Origin: an uncultured Ruaniaceae bacterium
GTDB lineage: Bacteria; Actinomycetota; Actinomycetes; Actinomycetales; Beutenbergiaceae
NCBI GenBank assembly: GCA_938004115.1
Contig: CALKWS010000254.1
Location: 1-16,292 of the forward strand
Reading direction: 5' to 3'
Length of the DNA: 16,292 bases
Below the pieces are notes generated by a model. That model was not told where the DNA came from. It did no database searches and saw nothing but the letters and a program-made list of their open reading frames with translations. Shown in pieces: positions 7,387 through 14,383 of this stretch (positions are counted from its first letter, which is position 1; the number at the start of each line of letters is the position of its first letter). The position numbers and the translations under genes are program-made.

Positions 7387-7892
7387 GAAGGCGGTCCCGC
7401 CGCCCGCAGATGCTCCAGCGCCACGCCGTGCTCGGCGTCCAGGGCCTTGCGCACCGCATCGACGACGGCCTGTTCCACCGTGGGACCCACCAGGGGAATC
7501 GGCACCTCGACCTCGCCGACGTGTTCGATCTGGGCGTGGTCGCCGTCACCGGTCAGTCGGCTGCGCGCGGTGCACCTCGCGGGAGCACCGGTGATGTCGA
7601 TACTGACCGTGGCGGTGCGGTGGTCGTGCTCGTCCGGGCCGCTCCAGGCCTGCACCATCTTCAACTCGATGGTGGACCCCACCAGTGACCGCATCGACGC
7701 CGGAATGGTGTCGGTGGGCAGGCGCCGGGTGCCGGAGACGATGAACGAGCCGTCCTCGGAGTGGGCCACCTCGTGCCGGGCCGCCACCGAGCCGGAGGCG
7801 TGTGCGCTGCCACGCAGGTAGTCGTCGTTCCCGAGCATCCGGCCCACCTGGCCGGGGGGAGCGGGATAGGTGTGCGTGACCTCGAAGCGCAT
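7383..7892 (-). CDS. DUF2505 family protein
   Basis: An actinobacterial protein of unknown function. The 169 residues begin MRFEVTHTYPAPPGQVGRML, the usual N terminus of DUF2505, followed by DYLRGSA and alternating strand-like segments and a C-terminal helix (EQAVVDAVRKALDAEH). The layout is like START/SRPBCC lipid-binding folds; that structural link is an inference. Upstream in-frame codons reach 8294 but would run antisense through pdtaS, and the family start is at 7892. No transmembrane segment is seen. It leads a two-gene unit with the Nudix hydrolase and shares a 133-bp divergent promoter region with pdtaS. Confidence 0.85.
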   Translation of the reverse strand: MRFEVTHTYPAPPGQVGRMLGNDDYLRGSAHASGSVAARHEVAHSEDGSFIVSGTRRLPTDTIPASMRSLVGSTIELKMVQAWSGPDEHDHRTATVSIDITGAPARCTARSRLTGDGDHAQIEHVGEVEVPIPLVGPTVEQAVVDAVRKALDAEHGVALEHLRAAGPPS

Positions 7893-7900
7893 GCTGAGTA

Positions 7901-7906
7901 ACGATA
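7901..7906 (-). promoter_or_regulatory. Candidate -10 box (TATCGT) for the DUF2505-Nudix unit
   Basis: Fits TANNNT and ends 9 nt before ATG 7892, giving a leader of about 0-3 nt. No -35 recognised and no strong Shine-Dalgarno present. Confidence 0.35.
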
Positions 7907-8013
7907 CCTGGGCCGGGCTCCTCACGACCCGGACGCGGGCCGCAGCGGATCGCTCTGCCCGGGAGCCCCGCCGGACGGGCACCCCGCCGGACGAGGCCCC
8001 GTACCACGGCGCG

Positions 8014-8019
8014 TACGCT
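8014..8019 (+). promoter_or_regulatory. Candidate -10 box (TACGCT) for leaderless pdtaS
   Basis: Fits TANNNT, with its final T exactly 7 nt before GTG 8026. Canonical spacing would make the G of GTG the +1 nucleotide. No Shine-Dalgarno precedes either GTG 8026 or ATG 8035. Confidence 0.5.
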
Positions 8020-8025
8020 AGAAGC

Positions 8026-9492
8026 GTGTCCACGATGAGCGCGTTGATCGCCCGGAAGAGCGACCTGAGTTCCCAGGATGCCGAATGGCTCCACCTGCTG
8101 GTCGCCGACTGGCAGGTCATCTCCGACCTTGCCTTCGCCGACCTGGTGCTGTGGTTGCCGACCACGGACGGCGACCTGGTGGCGGTGGCCCATGCCCGCC
8201 CGTCCACCGGAGCCACGGTGTACCACGACGACGTCGTCGGGCAGTCCGCCCCGCCCGGATTGCGCAACACGCTACTCGCGGCCGCGCAGAGCAAGACCCA
8301 GACCAGGTTGCGCGAAGCGCGCTGGGAGGGATCCTATGCGATCCGGGAGGAGGCCATCCCGGTGGTCCGCGGCGGTCGCACGCTCGCGGTGGTCGCGCGC
8401 CAGACCTACCTGGGCGGTAACCGCACGCCCTCCCGCCTGGAACTGAACTACGTGGAGTCGGCGGACGAGTTGTGCGCGATGATCGCCCGGGGTGAGTTCC
8501 CGCTCGCCCATGCCGCCGCCGGACCGCGCCGGGGGGCGCCGCGGGTGGGGGACGGCCTGGTGCGGCTGAACGCCGAGGGGGAGACTATCTATGCCAGCCC
8601 GAACGCGGTGAGCGCGCTGCACCGGTTGGGTGTGACCGATGAGATCGTCGGCGTCTCCTTGGCGGCGGTGATCACCCCGTTGATCGAGGATTCCTCCCCG
8701 GTCGATGAATCCCTCCCGCTGGTGGTGATGGGCCGGGCCGCATGGCGCACGGAGGTCGAGGCGCGCGGAGTTTCTTTATCGCTGCGGGCATTACCGATAA
8801 CCGAGCACGGAAAACGTACCGGAGCCGTCCTCCTTATTCGTGACGTATCGGAATTACGCCGACAAGAAAGGGAGCTCCTCACTAAAGACGCCACCATTCG
8901 AGAAATTCACCACCGCGTGAAGAACAATCTCCAAACCGTGGCCGCATTATTGCGGTTACAGGCCAGACGGACCGGGTCCGCCGAAGCGCGGACGGCGCTG
9001 GAGGAGGCGATGCGCAGGGTGGCCACCATCGCCACGGTGCACGAGGCGCTGTCCCAGACCATCGATGAGGTGGTGGACTTCGATGAGGTGTTCGGCCGCA
9101 CCCTGCGCATGGCCGCCGATGTGGCCTCGGGGGAAGCGAGTGTGGTCACCGAGAGGTCGGGCAAGTTCGGCCGGATCCCCGCCACCGACGCCAGTGCGCT
9201 CGCGGTGGTGCTGACCGAACTGGTCACCAACGCCGTGGAGCACGGCCTGGCCGGCCGCGGCGGCACGGTACGCATCGACACCCACCGCGAGGGCACCAAA
9301 CTGCGGGTACGGGTGGCCGACGACGGCGTGGGGATGGACACGAAGGCGGCCGAGGACGGCCTGGGGACACAGATCGTTCGCACGCTCGTGGCTACCGAGC
9401 TCGACGGGTCGATCCACTGGCGTCCGCTGCCGGAAGGGGGCACCGAGGTGACCCTGGAGGCGACGCTGGCCGACGTCCGCGAAATGGTCTGA
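8026..9492 (+). CDS. pdtaS: Sensor histidine kinase PdtaS
   Basis: Cytosolic two-component kinase. The M. tuberculosis orthologue Rv3220c phosphorylates the ANTAR antiterminator PdtaR, encoded elsewhere and not seen here. The protein has 488 residues (about 501 in M. tuberculosis). Order: GAF-like sensor (about 1-150), PAS-like domain (about 175-280, GLVRLNAEGETIYASPNAVS), HisKA_2 phosphoacceptor region with KDATIREIHHRVKNNLQTVA (His295/His296), and HATPase_c with N-box Asn402 (ELVTNAVEHG), DDGVG at 432-436 and GLGTQIV. No membrane segment. GTG 8026 is chosen because the product then begins MSTMSALIARKSDL, parallel to MSTLGDLL in the orthologue; ATG 8035 is the alternative, and the long upstream extension to 7870 overlaps the divergent gene. 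Codons 249-312 are strikingly AT-rich. It converges on whiB1, as in mycobacteria. Confidence 0.95.
   Translation: MSTMSALIARKSDLSSQDAEWLHLLVADWQVISDLAFADLVLWLPTTDGDLVAVAHARPSTGATVYHDDVVGQSAPPGLRNTLLAAAQSKTQTRLREARWEGSYAIREEAIPVVRGGRTLAVVARQTYLGGNRTPSRLELNYVESADELCAMIARGEFPLAHAAAGPRRGAPRVGDGLVRLNAEGETIYASPNAVSALHRLGVTDEIVGVSLAAVITPLIEDSSPVDESLPLVVMGRAAWRTEVEARGVSLSLRALPITEHGKRTGAVLLIRDVSELRRQERELLTKDATIREIHHRVKNNLQTVAALLRLQARRTGSAEARTALEEAMRRVATIATVHEALSQTIDEVVDFDEVFGRTLRMAADVASGEASVVTERSGKFGRIPATDASALAVVLTELVTNAVEHGLAGRGGTVRIDTHREGTKLRVRVADDGVGMDTKAAEDGLGTQIVRTLVATELDGSIHWRPLPEGGTEVTLEATLADVREMV
8770..8961 (+). other. AT-rich codon island within pdtaS
   Basis: About 51% G+C by count (97 of 190 bases), in a gene otherwise near 70%. 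It contains five in-frame TTA codons (8776, 8791, 8854, 8947, 8956), one ATA (8797) and many A/T-ending codons. The reading frame and the conserved kinase motif are intact across it, so it is not a frameshift. Confidence 0.85.
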
Positions 9493-9693
9493 CTTTCCCA
9501 ACACAAGTTGGATAGTGGCCCGGCAGTCGTGGTTTATCCTCGGTTCGCCCCAGATATGTGGTAACGCCGCCAGCCTGGGACTGCGGATATCGGCATGCCG
9601 TGCGAAACCGCGCCGAACCGGCGTGGTGTGGTGCGTGAATGTGTGCCATTCGTGAAATGGCCGTGGCGAGTTGTGACTATCCGGTAAAGACGA

Positions 9694-9728
9694 CGGCGGC
9701 CGGCCCCCGTTACGGGAACCGGCCGCCG
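9694..9728 (-). terminator. Strong hairpin terminator, likely whiB1 (possibly bidirectional)
   Basis: A perfect 10-bp stem (CGGCGGCCGG at 9694-9703 with 9719-9728), a small internal loop, a further 4-bp stem (CCCG/CGGG) and a TTA triloop. It lies 18 nt beyond the whiB1 stop on the minus strand and about 200 nt past pdtaS. The T-run after it is short (CTTT), as is usual in GC-rich actinobacteria. Confidence 0.7.
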
Positions 9729-9745
9729 GTCGTTCGATCCGTGGT

Positions 9746-9994
9746 TCAGCTGGCGCGGCGAGCGCGAGCGGTGCGGCGCTTGAGTGCGCGACGCTCGTCC
9801 TCCGACATACCGCCCCACACACCGGCGTCCTGCCCGGACTCCATCGCCCACTTCAAGCAGGTCTCGATGACGTCGCAGCGGCGGCAGACGGCCTTGGCCT
9901 CCTCTATCTGCACGAGAGCCGGCCCCGTGTTCCCGATCGGGAAGAAAAGTTCAGGGTCCTCGGTCAGACAGGCAGCCTGGTTACGCCAATCCAT
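9746..9994 (-). CDS. whiB1: WhiB1-type iron-sulphur transcriptional regulator
   Basis: Small [4Fe-4S] WhiB-like regulator, a partner of the principal sigma factor in characterised family members. The 82 residues begin MDWRNQAACL. Four cluster-ligating cysteines are Cys9, Cys37, Cys40 and Cys46 (C-x27-C-x2-C-x5-C). The GVWGGMSEDERRALKRR turn and the basic C terminus complete the family signature. Sequence is closest to WhiB1/WblE by eye (DPELFFPIGNTGPAL, GQDAGVWGG). Start ATG 9994 has an AAGGAG box 11 nt upstream; the longer frame to 10093 has no family features. Neighbourhood with convergent pdtaS matches Rv3219/Rv3220c. In M. tuberculosis whiB1 is essential, NO-responsive and under cAMP-receptor-protein control; a Crp-like dyad is present upstream here. 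Confidence 0.96.
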   Translation of the reverse strand: MDWRNQAACLTEDPELFFPIGNTGPALVQIEEAKAVCRRCDVIETCLKWAMESGQDAGVWGGMSEDERRALKRRTARARRAS

Positions 9995-10005
9995 CTGTTT
10001 GCGCT

Positions 10006-10011
10006 CTCCTT
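10006..10011 (-). promoter_or_regulatory. Shine-Dalgarno AAGGAG of whiB1
   Basis: Clear ribosome-binding site 11 nt before ATG 9994. It fixes the start and shows that whiB1 has a leader, unlike several other genes here. Confidence 0.7.
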
Positions 10012-10111
10012 GTAAGCATGGGACCGGCACGTACACAGCCGGAGGCTGCGTTCGAAACCTCAGAGCGGGTGTGCGCGAACGTGCAGGTCGCACTCGAAAA
10101 AGTCCTCCATT

Positions 10112-10140
10112 AGGTTCACATGAGCAGCGCTATTTCACAA
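10112..10140 (-). promoter_or_regulatory. Candidate whiB1 promoter
   Basis: Minus-strand TTGTGA (10140-10135) and GAACCT (10117-10112) are 17 bp apart, giving a predicted start near 10105 and a leader of about 110 nt. Both boxes are imperfect. Two direct TTCACA copies on the plus strand (10115-10120, 10134-10139) overlap them. Confidence 0.35.
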
Positions 10141-10172
10141 GAGGTTGGCCGCATCTTTTCCCTTTGATCACC

Positions 10173-10188
10173 TGAGAGATCCCTCACA
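10173..10188. promoter_or_regulatory. Candidate Crp-family operator upstream of whiB1
   Basis: TGAGA-N6-TCACA compared with the Crp consensus TGTGA-N6-TCACA: nine of ten half-site bases match. It also has inner symmetry, TGAG-n-GATC-n-CTCA. It lies about 75 bp upstream of the candidate whiB1 start point, compatible with activation, and about 95 bp upstream of the divergent gene at 10277. Confidence 0.45.
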
Positions 10189-10264
10189 TGGGCACGCGTT
10201 CTTCGACGTGATAAGCGGCCCATTGACCCCCTGCGGGGCCCGCGGTCTGGCTATTCCATAGCCT

Positions 10265-10270
10265 TAGGGT
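10265..10270 (+). promoter_or_regulatory. Candidate -10 box (TAGGGT) for a leaderless membrane-protein transcript
   Basis: Fits TANNNT, ending exactly 7 nt before ATG 10277, the same geometry as pdtaS. A TTGACC at 10223 is too far away to be its -35. Confidence 0.45.
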
Positions 10271-10276
10271 AGAGGC

Positions 10277-10822
10277 ATGTCCGACGACGATCAGGGACCG
10301 GCGAACGCCCGCTCGGGTGGGCATGAGCAGGGCTCGGGCGGGAACGAGCGGCACTCGCGCGGTAACGACCAGGACCCGCGCGGTAACGACCAGGACCGGC
10401 GCGATGGCGCGGATCCCGCCCGCGGCGGCGAGCGTCCCGCGGCTCTGATCATCGCGCTGGCGGTGGTGGCGCTGCAGGTGCTGGGCCTGACGGTGCTCGC
10501 CGTCGCCGGGCTGGGCGGCCTGGTCGGCACCCCCGCGGCGGGCCAGATCACCATCGTCACCCTCGCTGTGGTGCTGCTGGGCCTGGCCTTCCTGATCGGC
10601 GCGGCGGCATGGGCGCTGTGGCAGGGGCGCCGGTGGGGCCGCGGCCCGGTGGTGACCTGGCAGTTGCTGCTCCTGGTGATCGGGGTGAGCCGGGTGGGCG
10701 CGGACGCCTGGTGGGCCACGGTGCTGCCTGCGGTGGCGGCGGTCGTGGTGCTGGTGGGTGTGCTGACGCCGGCCTCCCGGCGCGCGACCGATCGCCGGGG
10801 ACGGCCGGACGCGGTGCTGTGA
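10277..10822 (+). CDS. Small membrane protein, four predicted helices, unknown function
   Basis: I do not recognise the family. The 181-residue protein has a hydrophilic, charged N-terminal tail (1-53) with a tandem RGNDQD[P/R] repeat (28-41). Four hydrophobic segments follow at about 55-81, 89-115, 123-139 and 144-164, then a basic C terminus (ASRRATDRRGR), so both ends are probably cytoplasmic. Trp/Arg-rich WQGRRWGRGP lies between helices 2 and 3. ATG 10277 is a probable leaderless start. It diverges from whiB1 across 282 bp that may carry shared regulation, and converges on the FHA ATPase gene. Confidence 0.7.
   Translation: MSDDDQGPANARSGGHEQGSGGNERHSRGNDQDPRGNDQDRRDGADPARGGERPAALIIALAVVALQVLGLTVLAVAGLGGLVGTPAAGQITIVTLAVVLLGLAFLIGAAAWALWQGRRWGRGPVVTWQLLLLVIGVSRVGADAWWATVLPAVAAVVVLVGVLTPASRRATDRRGRPDAVL
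10358..10399 (+). repeat. 21-bp tandem repeat in the N-terminal tail
   Basis: Two in-frame units encode RGNDQDP and RGNDQDR and are nearly identical at DNA level, so the duplication looks recent. It only lengthens a disordered tail. Confidence 0.7.
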
Positions 10823-10847
10823 GCGGCGGCCTGCCACTCCTGGCCCG

Positions 10848-10887
10848 GGGCGGGCAGTTACCCCTGGCCGGGCGGGCAGTCACCCCT
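10848..10887. repeat. 18-bp direct repeat between convergent gene ends
   Basis: GGGCGGGCAGT followed by [T/C]ACCCCT occurs at 10848-10865 and 10870-10887, differing at one base. The second copy contains the ATPase stop codon. The short GGGG/CCCC complementarity could form weak hairpins; no T-tract is present. Confidence 0.65.
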
Positions 10888-13800
10888 CGCCCGGGCGGGC
10901 GAACTGGACCGGCACCACGCGCGCGCCGTCCACCAGCACGCCCCGTCCGGGTGTGGCGGTGTCCAGGTCCGCGCGGATCTCGGTGCCGGTCAGGTGCGGG
11001 CTCACCGGGCTGAGCGCCACGATGACGTCGGCCCCGCGTAGCCGTGCGCCGAGGTCGTGGTAGGCGTTCAGCAACCGGTCCGGATGGGCGGCCGCGATGA
11101 CGCACGCACCGGGTTGCTGCAGCGCGGCCTCCAGGCGCGCCAGTTCCGCAGCACCCACCCGGTCGGCGTCATCGACGATGTGCACCTCGTCGCGACCCTG
11201 AGCGCGGATCTGCGCGCCGAGCATCCGCAACGCGGTGGTGCGACCGGTGCCCGGCGTGCCGGCGACCAGCCAGGTCCCGCCCGGAGCCAGGTCCGCGCCG
11301 ACCCACCGGGCATCGTCACCGCCCACACCGAGCCAGAGCCCGTGGGCGCCCTGCTGCGGCGGGGCCGAGCGGAGCGTGACCTGGGCGGGCAGCGGGAGCA
11401 ATCGCACCGGGGGCACTGGTGGCTCCGGCCAGGTGGCCGCGCCGTGCCCTGAGGCGGTGGCAACGTGGCCGACCACGGGTGGTCCGGCGCCGAGCAGCAC
11501 GCCGCGACCGGGCGGCCAGCCGGTGCCCGCGAGGTCCTTGGGCACCCCGGCCAGGACAGCCTCCGCCGGATCGCGGGGGGCGAGCACCAGGTGCTGGTCC
11601 ACCAGGGCCGACCACCGGTGCGCCGGTGTGGTGGCGGTGAGCACCAGGGACAGGTCGCGGCGCCGTGACTGCCGCAGGAGCGCGGTGATCAGGTCCACGC
11701 CACCTCCGGGACCCGCGGGTTCCTCGAGCACCTCCGCCCAGGACTCCACGTCGTCGACGATGACCATGGCCGGTCCGTGATCGGTGGTCACCAGGGTGAG
11801 CAGCCGGTGCGCGCGGCGCGGGTCGTTCTCGGCGCACCAGGTGCCCAGGGCCGGTGCCCCGGTGGGGACGAGTTCTGCGCCGGTGAGCATGTGCACGGGC
11901 ACGCCCTGGCCCAGCGCCGCTGCGGCGAGTGTGCCCGCGGCGGTGCTGCGCCCGCTGCCGGGTGGCCCGCTGATCAGGACCCGGGCGGGCAGGTGCAGGT
12001 CGTGCACGCCCAGCCGCTGCTCGGCGGGCAGGTCGGTACGCAGCCACCGCAGGCTCGGGCCGCCCGGGTGTGGATCGCCTTCGTGCTCGTCGGCGGCCGC
12101 GCGAAGGTCGGCCAGGCCGATCTCCTCGGGCAGCGGCGGTGCCCACGGGGCCGGAAGGTGCGCGCGCCAGGGTTCCTCGACGAACAGCGCGTTCGCGGCC
12201 GTGGCAATGTCCCCGGCCAGTGTTCGCACGGAGTCGGCCGGTCCGCACCAGGCCGCTTGGAAGGTGGTGGACCGCTGGGTGCGCAGGATCGCCCGTCCGG
12301 GAACGGCCGGCAGGTGGGCTGCCGCCGCGGAACCGATGGTGTCCAGTGAGTCGGCGTCCTCCAGCACCCGCAGGCACACTCGCACGGTCAGGTTCGCGCG
12401 CATGTCGGCGCTGATGGCCCCGGCCGGTCGTTGGGTGGCCAGCACCAGATGGATCCCCAGCGATCGACCCTGGGCGGCGAGCCGCACCAGATCGTCCAGG
12501 TGTTCCGGGTGGTCGTCGGACATGGCCCGGAACTCATCCACGATGACCATCAACCGCGGTAGGGGCTCGGCCGCAGCAGCGGCGCGGTAGTCCGACAGGC
12601 TCCCGGCCCCGGCGCCCGCGAGCAGACGCTCACGTCGCTGCAGTTCGGCGCGCAGACTGGCCAGTGCCCTGGAGGTGGCCGTCGCGTCCAGGTCGGTGAG
12701 CAGACCGAGCACGTGGGGGAGTGCGGACACCGGGGCGAACGTCGCGCCGCCCTTGTAATCCACGAGCAGGAATGCCACGTCGCCCGGCGGGTACCGGCGC
12801 GCCAGTGCCATCACCCAGGCGAGGAGGAGTTCGGACTTCCCGGAACCGGTGGTGCCGGCGACGACGGCGTGGGGGCCGTCCCGGACCAGGTCCAGGTGCA
12901 CCGGGCCGTCGACGCCGAGCCCGATGTCCGCGGCCAGTCCGCCGTCGCCGGTGCGCCACGTGGCCAGGATCGCGGCCGGATCCGTGGGCGCGAGCAGGTC
13001 GACCGCGTCCACCGTCTGCGGCAGGTCCCGGGCCGCACCGGCAGTGGGCCGCACCGAGACCAGGGTGCGGGCCCAGCGGCTGCAGACCTGCCGGTCGTGG
13101 TTGGCGCGGACCTCCACGATCCGGGTGCACCATGCCGGAACCTGTCCCAGGTGCCGGGCCAGCACCAGGTGGAGCCCATCCGGTGCAGCGGCATGTGGCT
13201 GGTCCCCGGCTGCACGGGCGTCGACGACGTGCAATTCCCTACCGCGCACCGGCTCTGCGCCGTCGGACTCCGGGACGTCCGGGGCAGGTGGGATCCACGT
13301 CCACGAGTCCGGCGCCGTGACCGCCGCTGCGGGCCGGCCGCACAGGTGCTGGCACACCAGGTACCGGGCGAGCCCGTCGACCGCCGCCGGATCGCCGACC
13401 AGCGCCACCCCGGCACCCGGTTCCGGTGCCGGCACCGTCGTGGAGCCGGGTCGCCGGCGCGGGGCCCACGGGCTCGAGGGTGACTGCTGACCCGCCCGGC
13501 CGATGTCCCATCGCACGGACCCCGGCTCGAAGGGCTCGGCCGGGACCGGGGCCTGCGCGGAGAGCAGCAGGGCCGCAGGATCCGGGCCGTACTCGGCGGT
13601 CGGGTCCGTTCCCGGCTCGTCCGGGCCGTCCGCGCGCGCGGGCCCGCGGCCCCGGCGCCGTCGTTCGTTGATCAGCGGCCACACCACCGCGGCCAGCAGA
13701 CCCAGTGGCATCAGCACCAGCATTCCGATCCGCCACGGCCCCGCCTGGGAGGTGGCCAGCACCGGGACCATGCCAGCGGTCATCAGCACCGGCAGCAGCA

Positions 13801-14305
13801 GCCGCGGCAGCGCGCCGTCGGACGCCATCGGCTGCCGCGGTGCCACCGCCGGTAGGGAGGGGTGGCGCCGGATCTGTAACGTGCTATCGCCCAGGTGGAT
13901 CAGGTCGCCGGGGCGCACCTGGCGCCAGCGGCGGCCCACCTTCCGGGTCCGGCGCCGCCACCGGGTGGGCACCGAACCGGCCTGGCGACGCACGGCGCGG
14001 CCCCGGGCCGGGCGCCAGCGGGTCCCGTTGACGCTGCCCAGGTCACGGACCTGGATCCGCCCGCCACGCTGACGCACCCGCAGGTGCCGGCGTGACAACG
14101 AGGGGTCCGCCAGGGGCAGGTCCGACCGAGGGTCCCGACCGATGCTCACCCCGCGGCCGGCCAGACCCACCACCCACCCCGGATCCGGACCGGCGATGAC
14201 GGCGAGGTGGGCGCCGGTGCGCATCGCCTGGTGCGCCAACCGGGCGTACCCGTCCCGATCGGTTCGGCCGGGCGGACGGGTGGAGCGTGCGGGCGTGCTG
14301 ACCAT
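10880..14305 (-). CDS. FHA-domain FtsK/SpoIIIE ATPase of EssC/EccC architecture
   Basis: Large membrane-anchored ATPase, 1141 residues from ATG 14305. An FHA domain (about 29-147) keeps the phosphothreonine-binding residues (IGRD with Arg57, SLSRRH with Ser71 and His74, VNGT with Asn93) but has a basic insertion before its last strand. Two transmembrane helices follow (about 166-186, 192-214). Then three P-loop modules: D1 with GTTGSGKS (484-491), VDYKGG and Walker B VIVDE (587-591); D2 with GPPGSGRS (780-787) and VIVDD; D3 with GTPGTGRT (1016-1023) and HIVDD. D2 and D3 carry Arg in place of the Walker A Lys, so D1 is probably the main ATPase. This layout is that of type VII secretion ATPases rather than DNA-segregating FtsK, which has a C-terminal DNA-recognition domain. 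GTG 14422 would add 39 low-complexity WRGRRGW-type residues; ATG 14305 has an AGGGTGG upstream and is preferred. No WXG100, EccB/D/E or mycosin gene is in view. Confidence 0.85.
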   Translation of the reverse strand: MVSTPARSTRPPGRTDRDGYARLAHQAMRTGAHLAVIAGPDPGWVVGLAGRGVSIGRDPRSDLPLADPSLSRRHLRVRQRGGRIQVRDLGSVNGTRWRPARGRAVRRQAGSVPTRWRRRTRKVGRRWRQVRPGDLIHLGDSTLQIRRHPSLPAVAPRQPMASDGALPRLLLPVLMTAGMVPVLATSQAGPWRIGMLVLMPLGLLAAVVWPLINERRRRGRGPARADGPDEPGTDPTAEYGPDPAALLLSAQAPVPAEPFEPGSVRWDIGRAGQQSPSSPWAPRRRPGSTTVPAPEPGAGVALVGDPAAVDGLARYLVCQHLCGRPAAAVTAPDSWTWIPPAPDVPESDGAEPVRGRELHVVDARAAGDQPHAAAPDGLHLVLARHLGQVPAWCTRIVEVRANHDRQVCSRWARTLVSVRPTAGAARDLPQTVDAVDLLAPTDPAAILATWRTGDGGLAADIGLGVDGPVHLDLVRDGPHAVVAGTTGSGKSELLLAWVMALARRYPPGDVAFLLVDYKGGATFAPVSALPHVLGLLTDLDATATSRALASLRAELQRRERLLAGAGAGSLSDYRAAAAAEPLPRLMVIVDEFRAMSDDHPEHLDDLVRLAAQGRSLGIHLVLATQRPAGAISADMRANLTVRVCLRVLEDADSLDTIGSAAAAHLPAVPGRAILRTQRSTTFQAAWCGPADSVRTLAGDIATAANALFVEEPWRAHLPAPWAPPLPEEIGLADLRAAADEHEGDPHPGGPSLRWLRTDLPAEQRLGVHDLHLPARVLISGPPGSGRSTAAGTLAAAALGQGVPVHMLTGAELVPTGAPALGTWCAENDPRRAHRLLTLVTTDHGPAMVIVDDVESWAEVLEEPAGPGGGVDLITALLRQSRRRDLSLVLTATTPAHRWSALVDQHLVLAPRDPAEAVLAGVPKDLAGTGWPPGRGVLLGAGPPVVGHVATASGHGAATWPEPPVPPVRLLPLPAQVTLRSAPPQQGAHGLWLGVGGDDARWVGADLAPGGTWLVAGTPGTGRTTALRMLGAQIRAQGRDEVHIVDDADRVGAAELARLEAALQQPGACVIAAAHPDRLLNAYHDLGARLRGADVIVALSPVSPHLTGTEIRADLDTATPGRGVLVDGARVVPVQFARPGEG

Positions 14306-14383
14306 TGCCGCCACCCTGGCCGCTATCGACGGCGCAGGTCCGCCGGCCGCCCGGTCGCTGTGGAACCGGGCGCCGGCTGTGGA

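Noticed and set aside
6589..7821. 410-residue plus-strand ORF over the Nudix and DUF2505 genes
   Set aside because: Antisense shadow spanning two real genes; Arg/His/Pro-rich with no motif.
7870..8025. N-terminal extension of pdtaS
   Set aside because: Overlaps the divergent DUF2505 start, has Arg/Ala-rich composition, and orthologues begin at MST.
8589..8897. Antisense ORF over the AT-rich island of pdtaS
   Set aside because: No family features; the island is explained on the sense strand by an intact kinase frame.
8776..8956. TTA cluster as bldA-type (Streptomyces) developmental control
   Set aside because: Isolated TTA codons occur in other genes here, and nothing shows a streptomycete-like tRNA switch; kept only as a codon anomaly.
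9498..9511. CCAAC-ACAA-GTTGG hairpin just after pdtaS
   Set aside because: Only 5 bp with no T-tract; too weak to call a terminator.
10880..14305. Chromosome-segregating FtsK
   Set aside because: FHA domain at the N terminus, only two membrane helices, three P-loop modules and no FtsK DNA-recognition tail fit EssC/EccC better.
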